Source of the DNA: a virus
IMG/VR virus record: IMGVR_UViG_3300047557_000429
Coordinates: 1 to 23,189 of that record
Direction: 5' to 3' (one strand)
DNA length: 23,189 nt
Shown: positions 14,654 through 23,188 of the stretch, in pieces
Layout of the letters: each line of letters opens with the position of its first letter
How positions within the stretch are numbered: the stretch's first letter is position 1
Program-made: the position numbers and the translations under genes
Notes under the pieces: generated by a model
What the model was told of the DNA's origin: nothing
The model's database searches: none
Seen by the model: only the letters and a program-made list of their open reading frames with translations

Positions 14654-15975
14654 CAGGCATAGCGGATGAAGTACGAGAGTGCGATGTTACGCGGCCGACC
14701 CTCGGAGCCGCTAGAGGCTGTGGTGAAGGTGTGGTTATGGTTGCCCACAGTCGTGGTGGTCTTGGTAGAGCCCCCACCGGCATTGTTCATATCCTGCACA
14801 CGATTCGCTGCACCACCCACAGACGTATTAGCCTGTAGGTCATAGCCCATGTCGTGGTTGTGGCTACCATCGTTAGAAGTAGTACCAGTGTGTGTATGTG
14901 GTTCGTTAGCTGCTGCCTGCGAACTGAGAAATACACGACCAGAGTCAGTGCCCTTAGCATCATCCCAGCCACGCACGAACTCGCCACGCAGATCAGGCAG
15001 AGCTAGTCGCCTGTTAGCAGCAAAGTCAGCAGCAGCACTTGCACCGCGAGCAACAGTAGCGCCAGCACTAGTGTAGAGCTGGAGTTCGCTGTTCGTTGTG
15101 TCGTTCCACAACGCAGTGAACAGATCCACTGTATCAGCGTTAGCACGTGCTGAGGCTCCTGACGCTGCGTTGCCGATAGTGCCACCATTGCACTTCAGCC
15201 AGCCACTAGTGGGCGTCTTGAATGCGAACAGCGCGATCATACCGACGTAGATGATGGAGTCCGCTGCTGCTTGTGCGCTCACAGCGCTAGCTGCTGCAGA
15301 AGACGCGCTCGTAGATGCCGCAGATGCAGACGCTGCTGCGTTGGTTGCTTGTGTCGTAGCTGTGTTGGCCTGCGTCGTAGCCGTGTTGGCACGAGTCAGA
15401 GCAGTCGATGCGCTAGTAGCTGCACTAGAGGCAGAACCAGCCGCCGCTGCTGCACTAGCTGCTGCCTGATCAGCAGACACCTGCGCATCGAGACCAGCAG
15501 CGTCAGTGAGATCGATCAGTACCTCAACCTTGTTAGCCGCAACATCGTCATCAAACGACGTACTCGACGTATGATCAGTATTGACGACGCAGTACTTATA
15601 GTTATAGACCACGAAGTCGTTGGCCGTGTACGCCGTGAGCGGGAGCCATTCTCCTCGGTTCTCGGGATCGTAGCTGAGAGCACGCCAATAGGTTGGGTTG
15701 GCTGTCTGATCATCAGCGAACGTCCCAGTCCCCGATGTGTGGCTCACCTGACAGATGTAGATGTTGCCGCCGAGCAGATCCAACACGCGGTCATCTGCCG
15801 CGTAGATAGTGCTAGGTGTCCACACGCCAGTAATCCCTTGCGCCGTCACGTATGTGCGGAACAGGGAGTCAATAATCGTGAAGTTGGCGTTGATGTACGT
15901 GCCCCAATCCGCCCAGTCGAACGCTGGTAGATTGAGCTTAAAGCCAGCAGTTTGGCCTTCGAGTGCGCCGCTCAT
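14653..15975 (-). CDS. Tail fibre with collar domain and His-rich tip
   Basis: This 440-residue receptor-binding fibre starts at ATG 15975 in an ATGA overlap with the tail gene upstream. Residues about 1-45 probably attach to the tail. Two similar beta modules follow (about 50-100 and 109-150, each opening with W-x-P-x-T/S-x-Y-x-A). Residues 160-240 are a long Ala/Ser/Thr repeat, probably a trimeric stalk, including a tandem ANTATTQ heptad. Residues about 244-335 match the phage tail collar domain (GMIALFAFKTPTSGWLKCNG, then LPDLRGEFVRGWD). The tip has three HxH motifs (H360/H362, H372/H374, H413/H415) and ends with EGRPRNIALSYFIRY, a usual fibre ending. It probably recognises the host surface. 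Confidence 0.9.
   Translation of the reverse strand: MSGALEGQTAGFKLNLPAFDWADWGTYINANFTIIDSLFRTYVTAQGITGVWTPSTIYAADDRVLDLLGGNIYICQVSHTSGTGTFADDQTANPTYWRALSYDPENRGEWLPLTAYTANDFVVYNYKYCVVNTDHTSSTSFDDDVAANKVEVLIDLTDAAGLDAQVSADQAAASAAAAAGSASSAATSASTALTRANTATTQANTATTQATNAAASASAASTSASSAAASAVSAQAAADSIIYVGMIALFAFKTPTSGWLKCNGGTIGNAASGASARANADTVDLFTALWNDTTNSELQLYTSAGATVARGASAAADFAANRRLALPDLRGEFVRGWDDAKGTDSGRVFLSSQAAANEPHTHTGTTSNDGSHNHDMGYDLQANTSVGGAANRVQDMNNAGGGSTKTTTTVGNHNHTFTTASSGSEGRPRNIALSYFIRYA
15349..15390 (-). repeat. Tandem 21-bp repeat in the fibre stalk
   Basis: Bases 15349-15369 and 15370-15390 are two tandem copies of a 21-base unit that differ at three positions, all compatible with silent change. 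Each encodes one ANTATTQ heptad in the Ala/Thr-rich stalk of the tail fibre. Flanking sequence decays into looser repeats of the same kind. Confidence 0.8.
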
Positions 15976-18167
15976 CTATGTATGTTCCCCATCAGGTAAG
16001 TGAAGGACACACCGACGAGGCGGAGCGGTTCTGTAGTCTGTCCCGAGAACCGAACTTTCAGCAGCTTGTGCTTTAGTGGTACAGCCCACAGTAGCTGATC
16101 GCGTGTCTTACGTCCACCGCCAAACGGTTGCGGACCGACACCATACCCGCCTGAGTCAGCGCCGACGAACGTCATCTCTCTAGCGGGCACTCGCTCCTGT
16201 GTGGCGCGTGAACGGTACAAGTTGTCTACATACAACTGAATGGTGAACTTCGCTGTGCCTTTAGCGTCGAGCATGAGATGCTTGAGTGTCTTGCTGCCCC
16301 AACGCCTGTCGAAGTCAGCCCACGGCAACTCCCATGCCCAATTGATTGGCTCACCGAGATCATCGTAGATCGGATCAGCGTCAGAGCCGTAGCGATACAC
16401 CTTCAAGCCCTTAGCGAAGTACGTGCTGCCTTTCAGTGACACGCTGCCACAAGCGAAGTTCCAGCCACGGAAGCGGTGCCACGTCTTGACCTTCAGCTTC
16501 GGATAGTAGGTGTAGACGTAGCCAATAGTCTCGTCGTTGACAGGCTGCACAGTGACGCTCGCACCACCGCCCTGCACACCAGCACTGGTGAACGTCCCAT
16601 CGACGTCGATCAGGAAGAAGTCCTCATCCACCACTGCTCGCACGTTGCGTGTGCCGTTGATGTCTGCTGCTGCTACACCGCCCACAGTGCCTGTCACGCC
16701 AGCGATGATGACCTGATCACCTTCTTCGATGGTGTGGTTAGGCAGATACACCATGCACCACTGCTGGTCTAGCATGTTAGTAGTGATGAACAGCGGATCC
16801 TCCGGCGCCTCTAGAACGTAGTCGTCCTCGTACTTCGGTGCGAACAGCATGTACTGACGCTGGCGCTTATTCCACACAGCGAACGTTTTCTCTTCAAGCG
16901 TGAGATCAGTCAAGCGCCCTAGATGCTTCTGGATCATCGGCTCGATGAGATCGCTGATACGATCAGGCACGAACTGTCCTGACTGCAAGGACGTCGTTAC
17001 AGAGGGAACTCCCGTATAGTCCAACGCGAACAGATCATTGCCCAAGGGAATCGTTGTTCTGTGAGAGACGGTACCATGTTGAGATAACGTATCACCGAAC
17101 TCCGGCTCATGGGCCGTACCTGCATAGATACCGACAGTTCCCAAGAGGGCATTGTCTTGGAAGGCTGCATACAGCTTGTCACGGTAGACGTTGAGGGCCA
17201 TGACCTGCGGATTGATTGCGCTGGTGACTTGTGTAAGATCGATGTCAACAGCGTCATCTGGGGCAATGTTGCCTGTGAATACACCTGGAGCATTCTTCGC
17301 ACTCATTCTGATGATGTGGCGTGCTGCTAGCTCGACAACAGCAAGATAGCCGCCAACAGTTGCGCCAATGCGGCCCACGGGGATCGCCGCGTTCGAAGAC
17401 GTAGCAGGATCGACAAGATACGTGGCCTTGATCACCGCAGAGGGATCGATCTCCAGTGGCTTGTCGTAGCTGTTGAATGCGATCAGCTTTGCCTTGTTGG
17501 TGACAAACGTCACGTAGGTACACCACCTCCACGGTGCAGGATTGCCGCTCAGTGCGTTAGATACAGACCAGTTCCAAATGCGCGTCTTCACGCCATTGCC
17601 ATCTGCCATTCCTACCTCGCCCGTATCCGTGAATACGATCTGGTAGTTCTGGAAGTACGTCATGTTGATGATGTTGCCACTCAGCTTATGCGTATCACGT
17701 ACACCAGTGCGCGTAGCTGAGGGATTGGTCGTGCTCGTCGCTGCCGTGCGTACGTGGAACGTGTATGCATTCACACCTGTGACGATAATTGAGTGTTTAC
17801 GCTCTAGCTCAGCAGCAGGAATGCCCCCAATAGCTGTAAGACTGCCTGCAGTGAACTGAATGTGGTCACCAGTAGCAAATCCATGAGCATTGTGCGTCAC
17901 CGTCACTAGCGTGGACGTGTTTGTCACGCCAATAGCGATAGTTGCGCTGAATGGCGTCTCTGTTCCGTCTTCCCAGTCGAGGAATAGCTCCAATCCATAG
18001 CGCGGGGCCACAGAACCGTCAGGCGCACGGGAAATGTTGTCCATTACGACGCTGAACCGTGGATCTAGGTTCAACTCGTTGTCAATTACGTTAAGACCAC
18101 CGCTGAAGTCTCGAACGGTGGTCTCTTTAAGCTGCGGAGGCGCCCTGCGCTGTGCTTGTCTCGCCAT
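15972..18167 (-). CDS. Large tail tube/nozzle-like structural protein
   Basis: This 731-residue protein starts at ATG 18167, overlapping the upstream stop by one base. The N-terminal region (TTVRDFSGGLNVIDNELNLD, residues 16-35) is typical of the large tail tubular or stabilisation proteins of podoviruses (T7 gp12-like in position). Two beta-rich inserts look alike: residues about 89-140 (HGFATGDHIQF ... GGIPAAE) and about 478-540 (HTIEEGDQVII ... GGVAAADINGT). Such inserts are often labelled FCCH-like in phage proteins. The rest is beta-rich with Trp and Tyr, consistent with a propeller-like nozzle at the end of the tail. No enzyme motif is seen. It sits between the adaptor-like gene and the fibre gene, as expected for a tail part to which fibres attach. 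Confidence 0.82.
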   Translation of the reverse strand: MARQAQRRAPPQLKETTVRDFSGGLNVIDNELNLDPRFSVVMDNISRAPDGSVAPRYGLELFLDWEDGTETPFSATIAIGVTNTSTLVTVTHNAHGFATGDHIQFTAGSLTAIGGIPAAELERKHSIIVTGVNAYTFHVRTAATSTTNPSATRTGVRDTHKLSGNIINMTYFQNYQIVFTDTGEVGMADGNGVKTRIWNWSVSNALSGNPAPWRWCTYVTFVTNKAKLIAFNSYDKPLEIDPSAVIKATYLVDPATSSNAAIPVGRIGATVGGYLAVVELAARHIIRMSAKNAPGVFTGNIAPDDAVDIDLTQVTSAINPQVMALNVYRDKLYAAFQDNALLGTVGIYAGTAHEPEFGDTLSQHGTVSHRTTIPLGNDLFALDYTGVPSVTTSLQSGQFVPDRISDLIEPMIQKHLGRLTDLTLEEKTFAVWNKRQRQYMLFAPKYEDDYVLEAPEDPLFITTNMLDQQWCMVYLPNHTIEEGDQVIIAGVTGTVGGVAAADINGTRNVRAVVDEDFFLIDVDGTFTSAGVQGGGASVTVQPVNDETIGYVYTYYPKLKVKTWHRFRGWNFACGSVSLKGSTYFAKGLKVYRYGSDADPIYDDLGEPINWAWELPWADFDRRWGSKTLKHLMLDAKGTAKFTIQLYVDNLYRSRATQERVPAREMTFVGADSGGYGVGPQPFGGGRKTRDQLLWAVPLKHKLLKVRFSGQTTEPLRLVGVSFTYLMGNIHR

Positions 18168-18805
18168 TATGCATCAGTCCATTCGAATAGACCAAGCTGT
18201 GTGCTGCTATTCATCGAGTGACCGAACTGATCCTCGTTATTTGTGAGCTGATTGTAGCGTTGATCGTACATCGCACGATATTTGTCGGCTGCTGCGGGGT
18301 TCGAAGCGTCATCTTCGAGGTATGCAGCACATGCACCGAACTCAAGCATCCCGCTGTCGAGCAGAATCTCGGTATCATCGGCGAATGCGAGGGGATAAGT
18401 GCGATAATTCACAGATACAACACCTGTCGTGGTGACAGGAATGACGCGGAATATCTTCTCGCCAGTGATAGGCTGCAAGCTGCGTGCGCGGATCTGTGAT
18501 TGGTTGGTGTTTACTGGTGCAATAGGCAGCGGACGGTTCGTCTGTTCGTAGTAGACGCTGTGAATGTCACCGAACCGTCGAATCTTGTTCGTGAGATCAG
18601 TCGTGACGACGCCTGTAGCACCGTCTAACGTCATCACTTCACCGAATGTCGTGTATGCTGCCCACCAGAACTTGTTGAAGCAGTCGTCGAATGTGTCTCT
18701 GACGATGAGTTCGATAGGCCCTTGACCATATGTCTGCGAGTCGAGACCTGAGTACATGCTCAGACGTATCAGAACGTTAGACACTATAGTGCTAAACGCT
18801 GTCAT
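18167..18805 (-). CDS. Tail adaptor / tail tubular protein A-like
   Basis: This 212-residue protein starts at ATG 18805 behind a very strong ribosome binding site (GGGGAGGT, about two to three bases after it the start). A TTG reading at 18823 would run through that site and was dropped. The N-terminal half is helical (ELIVRDTFDDCFNKFWWAAY near residues 32-51), followed by beta segments and a late helix with an acidic face (ACAAYLEDDASNP). Length and position right before the large tail protein fit the head-to-tail adaptor (T7 gp11-like), which joins portal and tail nozzle. The identification rests mainly on gene order. It is the first gene after the terminator, so it may be transcribed at a lower level than the head genes. 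Confidence 0.72.
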   Translation of the reverse strand: MTAFSTIVSNVLIRLSMYSGLDSQTYGQGPIELIVRDTFDDCFNKFWWAAYTTFGEVMTLDGATGVVTTDLTNKIRRFGDIHSVYYEQTNRPLPIAPVNTNQSQIRARSLQPITGEKIFRVIPVTTTGVVSVNYRTYPLAFADDTEILLDSGMLEFGACAAYLEDDASNPAAADKYRAMYDQRYNQLTNNEDQFGHSMNSSTQLGLFEWTDA

Positions 18806-18821
18806 AACACCTCCCCACAGC

Positions 18822-18855
18822 AAAATGGCCCTGTGAACTTATGTCCACAGGGCCA
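18822..18855 (-). terminator. Intrinsic terminator after the head genes
   Basis: Bases 18826-18835 and 18846-18855 form a perfect ten-pair inverted repeat (TGGCCCTGTG and its complement) with a ten-base loop. Read on the - strand, the stem is followed at once by TTTT (18822-18825 are AAAA on the + strand). It lies eight bases after the stop of the decoration-like protein gene. This is a classic intrinsic terminator. In phage T7 the major terminator likewise follows the capsid gene. Incomplete read-through would lower tail and lysis messages relative to head messages. Confidence 0.85.
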
Positions 18856-18862
18856 GTTATCG

Positions 18863-19540
18863 TCACGCGCTGTAGTGTGCGTTGCCGTGGAGGTTGTTGA
18901 TGTCTCCGATGCAGATCAGTTCGTACGTCCGCGTGCCATCGGGGAGGAAGGACGAGTGCGGAAGGTACGTACCACGCGGATCAGCCGTAGTGGCAGTCTG
19001 CGTGACGCTGCTCAGAGCACCGGCAACGAACGTCCCTGCAGACGGACTGACGCCCGCAACGAGTTCAGTGTCTAGCTTCATCGACTTGAACGGCAGGCCG
19101 AGAGCATTGCCCCAGCCGACGTTCATCGTCACCGCACCGACGACCGGCCAAGTGACGCTGTCCACATACTTGAACGCCTTGACGCCAAGCACAGGAGTGT
19201 TGCCATTGAGCGCAATCGTCTCACTCATCTTCTGATTGAGATAATCGCGACCAGTGATGACCACGTTGCCAGCGCCAGCGCCCGACAGAACGACAGTCAC
19301 GTTACGGCCGAACCGTCCCATGATGCCTTCAGTCGTGGCGATGTACGTGCTAGCGAACGACGTCAGAGAACCGCCAGCCGCCACACTCTGTGCAGCAACA
19401 ATGCCATCAGCATCGAGCGCGACAGGCGAGCCGAGGTTGACAGCATACTGTCCATCGTTCCGCACGTCGCTGTGATACGACAAGAGCGGAACGTATTCAC
19501 TGACGCGCTGCGGATAGTATTGCGCAATCTGCCTAGCCAT
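18863..19540 (-). CDS. Probable head decoration / cement protein
   Basis: This 225-residue protein starts at ATG 19540, overlapping the upstream stop by one base. It is beta-rich, with many Gly, Val, Ala and Thr. NLGSPVALDADGIVAAQSVA lies at residues about 36-55 and VTVVLSGAGAGNVVITGRDY at about 81-100. It has no membrane segment or enzyme motif. Its place after the major capsid gene and just before a strong terminator suggests a protein needed in many copies, such as a decoration or cement protein. The family is not recognised. Alternatives are a head fibre or a second capsid-shell protein. Confidence 0.72.
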   Translation of the reverse strand: MARQIAQYYPQRVSEYVPLLSYHSDVRNDGQYAVNLGSPVALDADGIVAAQSVAAGGSLTSFASTYIATTEGIMGRFGRNVTVVLSGAGAGNVVITGRDYLNQKMSETIALNGNTPVLGVKAFKYVDSVTWPVVGAVTMNVGWGNALGLPFKSMKLDTELVAGVSPSAGTFVAGALSSVTQTATTADPRGTYLPHSSFLPDGTRTYELICIGDINNLHGNAHYSA

Positions 19541-19857
19541 TAGACTTTCTCCTTAGCGCGACGCACAGGATTGGGCAGCATACCCACCTCATCGCCCTCA
19601 TCGTTGACGATAGGCACGGGATCAGCGAACCCCATGCGCTTGAGTTCTGCGTACGTGCCGACACGGATGCTGTGCCCTTTCGGGAACTTCACCATGTAGC
19701 CTGCGGGCTCCCTGCGCGTCTCGTACACGAAGGCACTGACTTTATCGTCAACCTTCTCGCGACGAACAGTCTGCACCTCGACTTCGCCTTCGAGTTCTTC
19801 GACAACGAATGCGGGCTTCGGAGCATTTGGTTGAGCGTAACCGCGATACTCAGCCAT
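19540..19857 (-). CDS. Small head-associated protein, unknown function
   Basis: This 105-residue protein starts at ATG 19857 with GAGGTGA just upstream, overlapping the stop of the capsid gene. The sequence is charged and beta-like (EELEGEVEVQTVRREKVDDK near residues 21-40). It then has a short basic patch (YMVKFPKGHSIRVG) and ends in a basic tail (RRAKEKV). There is no catalytic or membrane feature. Lying between the major capsid gene and the decoration-like gene, it is probably a minor head or completion protein. No family is recognised. Confidence 0.7.
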   Translation of the reverse strand: MAEYRGYAQPNAPKPAFVVEELEGEVEVQTVRREKVDDKVSAFVYETRREPAGYMVKFPKGHSIRVGTYAELKRMGFADPVPIVNDEGDEVGMLPNPVRRAKEKV

Positions 19858-19865
19858 GAATCACC

Positions 19866-20822
19866 TCAGTCGTTGACGACGGCGTGAGTGCGGTACGCCT
19901 TCCACAGACACCACTGACCCTGCCACACAACACGCGAGCCATGCGCATCCATGTTCCACGGCGAGGACAGTTCCTTCACGCGCATGTTGACACCCTTGAG
20001 GATGTGCAGACGCAGGTACTTGTCGTTGATGAAGTAGGCACGATCGACTGGGCAGTCTTCGTCGAAGAGGATCGGCACGCCCTGATGCGCCACACCGGCG
20101 AACCCGAGATCGACCATCTTCTTGCCACCGCCACCACCGATCTCACCGAGATTGATGACCAGCTTGTCACGTACAGCAGCACGATACATGCGATACTGAT
20201 TGCGCCCTGCGAGGATCACCGTGGGCTTGTCACCCTTCATGGTGAGATCCATGAGGATGTCATCGTAGGCTTCTTCGATAGTCGTAGAGTCGAGACCACC
20301 AGCGAAGTCATAGGACGACGTGCGCCATTGCACCTGCGAGGCACGGTTGATGCCGCCGAGTGTGCCAGTGGTCGGATCGTCAGGGATCAGCGCAGCGAGG
20401 CCGAGAGGGTTGGTACCAGTGCCAGCACCGTAAAGGTACTCACTGAACTTCTCTTTGATGCTCTCTTCGAGCACTTCCATCTTCGCCTTCATCAGCTTGA
20501 AGATGGCATGATCGCCCTTGTTCTCGTCCTCTTCCTGCTCGGAGATGATAACAGAACCAGCAACACGCGACCACGTGTACTCGACAGTGGTGAACTCATC
20601 CGTCTGCGCAACAGGCAGGGTGTCGTAGTACTCATACGTCGTGATGTTCGGATTGCGTCCGATGGTGAGCGGGTTGCGGATGTTGTAACCGCCCGGCTCA
20701 TACTCAACGCGATCGTTCGCGAAGGCCCACGCCATAAGCGCGTTGCTCTTCATCGCCGCGAGGATCAGCTTCCCACGCGACTTAACGAGCGTCGAGTTGA
20801 TGACAGTAGAAAGAGTGGCCAT
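19866..20822 (-). CDS. Major capsid protein
   Basis: This 318-residue protein starts at ATG 20822, one base into the stop of the scaffold gene. It begins with a short helix (residues about 3-30), then a segment resembling an extended arm. A long charged helix occupies about 105-135 (ENKGDHAIFKLMKAKMEVLE and following), compatible with the spine helix of the HK97 fold. Later come GRNQYRMYRAAVRDKL and a beta-rich tail rich in aromatic residues. Gene order (portal, scaffold, then this) and size make the major shell protein the best call. The HK97 fold itself is inferred, not proved. A 313-codon open frame on the other strand covers the same bases and is a shadow. Confidence 0.88.
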   Translation of the reverse strand: MATLSTVINSTLVKSRGKLILAAMKSNALMAWAFANDRVEYEPGGYNIRNPLTIGRNPNITTYEYYDTLPVAQTDEFTTVEYTWSRVAGSVIISEQEEDENKGDHAIFKLMKAKMEVLEESIKEKFSEYLYGAGTGTNPLGLAALIPDDPTTGTLGGINRASQVQWRTSSYDFAGGLDSTTIEEAYDDILMDLTMKGDKPTVILAGRNQYRMYRAAVRDKLVINLGEIGGGGGKKMVDLGFAGVAHQGVPILFDEDCPVDRAYFINDKYLRLHILKGVNMRVKELSSPWNMDAHGSRVVWQGQWCLWKAYRTHAVVND

Positions 20823-21877
20823 TAGTTGAAGCCTCCAAGCTCCTGTTTAACCTGCTCCAAGATGGAGTTCCATGACGAGGATGCAGGCAGTGGCGCGACA
20901 TGATCAACAACCGAGGGACCGGCCCCATTCCCGCGTCCATTAGGCATAGCGGGAGGTTGCGGTGTTTGAGCACGCTGCTGCGGAGGCTGTTGCTGTTGCA
21001 CGGGTGGTGCATTGTTCGCACCCTGCTGACGAGCTAGCACTTGCGGTTTCAGCGGTTGGCTGTAGTCAAACCCATTTTTCAGGCACCACTCACGCAGACG
21101 ATAGACAGCACGTTCTGCGAGGATGAATGGCCTGTCCTGTCTCGGATCTTCATTCATCATCGACGCAATCACGTCCTGATGGATGAGAGCATCCGGGTAG
21201 CTTTCGGAGAACTCAGTCATCTCCTTAGCAACTTCATTGCTAAGGGTCTCTTGTTGCTTCTGGCGCTCAGTCGCCTGCGTAATAGGCGCTAAGCGTTCGT
21301 CAATCATCGACCGAAGCGCGTTGGTCTGGATAGTACCGCGACCTGCTTCGCCAACGATGTCTTCGAGACTATGCCCTAAAGCCAATGCCTTGGCAAGTAT
21401 AGTCTGTGCCGTGCCAACAGGATCGCGCGCGAACGACGCAGTGAGAGTTAGGCCCTCTGCTACGTCTTCACGCGACAGTCCGAGACGCTGCGGGATACCG
21501 TCGAGCGCTTTATAGTCAGCAAGCTCCTTACGAACCTGTTCCAACTCACCGCGTGTGCGCTCTAGGTTCTGATATAGCCTGCGCTCAGAGCCATGCCGCG
21601 CGATGATGTTGCCGTTCGCATCGACGAGATCACCTTTCTCGTTCCTCTGCGCACGCTGACGTTCTGCTTCTGCCTTCTGCTCCTCTGTCTGCACAGGGGC
21701 AGGTGCGGGCGCCTTCTCAGCAACCTGCTGCTGACCACCCTTCGTCGCAGGAGTGCCACCACCCGTATCAGCAGGAGGGGCGTTTTGGGTATCAGCTACA
21801 GGCTCAGGTGCAGCAGTGAACGAGTCACCGCTGTTCTTCTCGATGCTAGAAAGAATCTCGTCGTCAGTACCAGGCAT
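20822..21877 (-). CDS. Capsid scaffold protein
   Basis: This 351-residue protein starts at ATG 21877, with GGAGA about eight bases upstream. It is acidic and Pro/Ala-rich at first (residues about 20-65). It then has a strongly charged coiled-coil stretch (EEQKAEAERQRAQRNEKGDL near 65-84 and LERTRGELEQVRKELADYKA near 104-123), further helices to about 285, and a Gln/Pro-rich linker (about 285-318). The C-terminal helix (SILEQVKQELGGFN) is the region that often contacts the coat in scaffolds. Low-complexity ends with helical middle, and position between portal and coat, fit a scaffold. No protease motif is visible. Confidence 0.87.
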   Translation of the reverse strand: MPGTDDEILSSIEKNSGDSFTAAPEPVADTQNAPPADTGGGTPATKGGQQQVAEKAPAPAPVQTEEQKAEAERQRAQRNEKGDLVDANGNIIARHGSERRLYQNLERTRGELEQVRKELADYKALDGIPQRLGLSREDVAEGLTLTASFARDPVGTAQTILAKALALGHSLEDIVGEAGRGTIQTNALRSMIDERLAPITQATERQKQQETLSNEVAKEMTEFSESYPDALIHQDVIASMMNEDPRQDRPFILAERAVYRLREWCLKNGFDYSQPLKPQVLARQQGANNAPPVQQQQPPQQRAQTPQPPAMPNGRGNGAGPSVVDHVAPLPASSSWNSILEQVKQELGGFN

Positions 21878-21889
21878 AGTCTTTCTCCA

Positions 21890-23188
21890 TTACTGGGTTG
21901 TGGGTCGTCCATTGCCGCGTTGTGCGGATTCTTGCTTAGCAGCTTCTACTGTTCGTGCAACTGCTTCCTGCACGGGGATGCCTCGCTTGATAGCTTCTCC
22001 GAGGAGAGCCTTTCCTTCAGGAGGTAGCTGGTCGATGAACTCAGACAGCATCGCGAGTGGATCGTCGCCCCCACCTCCCTGCGCAGGCGGTCCTCCTGCA
22101 TCAGCCGGAGCACCTCCCTCTGTTGCGCCTGCTTGCGGTCCTCCTGCTCCTGCACCTTGCGCTCCTATGGCTTGTTCTAGCGACTTGAGCAACAGCTTCC
22201 ACTCATCGTCGCTGATGTTCATGTCATCACTGAACGCACGAGCGAGAATCTTCATGGCGAAGTACACAGCCAGAGGTGTCGCACTGGCGAACTGGCCGAG
22301 GATCTGCGCAAGCTGCGTAGCGCCTTCCTTCTTCGCACGAGATGTGGGCTTTAACGTAGAGCCACCAGTGACACGCAGCGAGAGATTAGTGACAATCTCC
22401 TCTGGTGACATGTTGATCCACTTGCTAGCAGCCTCTTGGCCGATGAGATTGCCAACAGTCTCTGCGTCCATGAACTGCAAGCACATGAACGCAACGAGCT
22501 GCAGGATGTCACCGATGCACTCCTCGATGCAGTCCATCTTCTCGTCGAGACGTGTCTGTGTCTGAGACTCGTAGGTCTCGATAGCCTTATTCGTGGTGTT
22601 CGTCTTGAACTCAGCGCCACGCATGACGTTGGTCACTGACGAGATACGGTCAATCGCTGTTAGCTGTGGCGCTTTGTCGAACACCTGCAGCACGCCTGCG
22701 CTAGGCGGTAAGAGGGCCGTGATAACTTTGCTGAGATCAATGTTAGGATCAGCATCAATGCCAAGAATGCGCTCATCATTACCTCCATCTACGAAGGACT
22801 GAACAGCGGTCTTGTCCTTGAGGACATTCTTGTTGTACACGTACTTGCCAGAAGCATAGTCTCTGATCTTCTTGATCTCGCTGTTGATGTCATTGATGGC
22901 ATCCTGCTGATCAAGGTAGTAGCTCACCTCTGCGCGTGCGTACTGGTTGAAGGGATCTGTGTAGAAGATGAGAGGCACGATGGGCACAAAGTTCGGTAGA
23001 CGGTACGGATCATTCCAGACCCAGATAGGCCACGACCAGTCGGCATCATTGTACAGATACAGACGACGACATGTCTTATCCCACACCCACCACACACGGG
23101 TACGGCATCCTCGTTTGTAGCTGTCCTCGTTGGTGTAGCCGTATGCTTCTCCGCTCTTGTCGTTGCTGTACTGGAACAAGGAGGGATG
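21890..23188 (-). CDS. Portal protein (partial, 5' end outside window)
   Basis: The frame is open to the right edge, so the true N-terminus is missing; about 430 residues are visible. The visible part opens with an aromatic, Trp-rich region (WVWDKTCRRLYLYNDADWSW). A long helix region follows (DQQDAINDINSEIKKIRDYA), then VFDKAPQLTAIDRISSVTNVMRGAEF and a long helix that could form the portal stem and clip. The C-terminus is low in complexity (Gly, Ala, Pro, Gln) and probably disordered. Position before scaffold and coat makes the portal, through which DNA enters and leaves the head, the best call. Its stop (TAA 21890-21892) lies just before the scaffold ribosome binding site. Confidence 0.82.
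   Translation of the reverse strand, partial: HPSLFQYSNDKSGEAYGYTNEDSYKRGCRTRVWWVWDKTCRRLYLYNDADWSWPIWVWNDPYRLPNFVPIVPLIFYTDPFNQYARAEVSYYLDQQDAINDINSEIKKIRDYASGKYVYNKNVLKDKTAVQSFVDGGNDERILGIDADPNIDLSKVITALLPPSAGVLQVFDKAPQLTAIDRISSVTNVMRGAEFKTNTTNKAIETYESQTQTRLDEKMDCIEECIGDILQLVAFMCLQFMDAETVGNLIGQEAASKWINMSPEEIVTNLSLRVTGGSTLKPTSRAKKEGATQLAQILGQFASATPLAVYFAMKILARAFSDDMNISDDEWKLLLKSLEQAIGAQGAGAGGPQAGATEGGAPADAGGPPAQGGGGDDPLAMLSEFIDQLPPEGKALLGEAIKRGIPVQEAVARTVEAAKQESAQRGNGRPTTQ

Noticed and set aside
15251-15469. Ala/Val-rich + strand frame opposite the fibre stalk
   Set aside because: It is a by-product of the Ala/Ser/Thr repeat codons on the other strand.
19884-20825. 313-codon open frame on the + strand opposite the major capsid gene
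   Set aside because: It mirrors the capsid gene almost exactly. It has Arg/His/Val-rich, low-quality composition and no matching operon on that strand. It is a codon-bias shadow.
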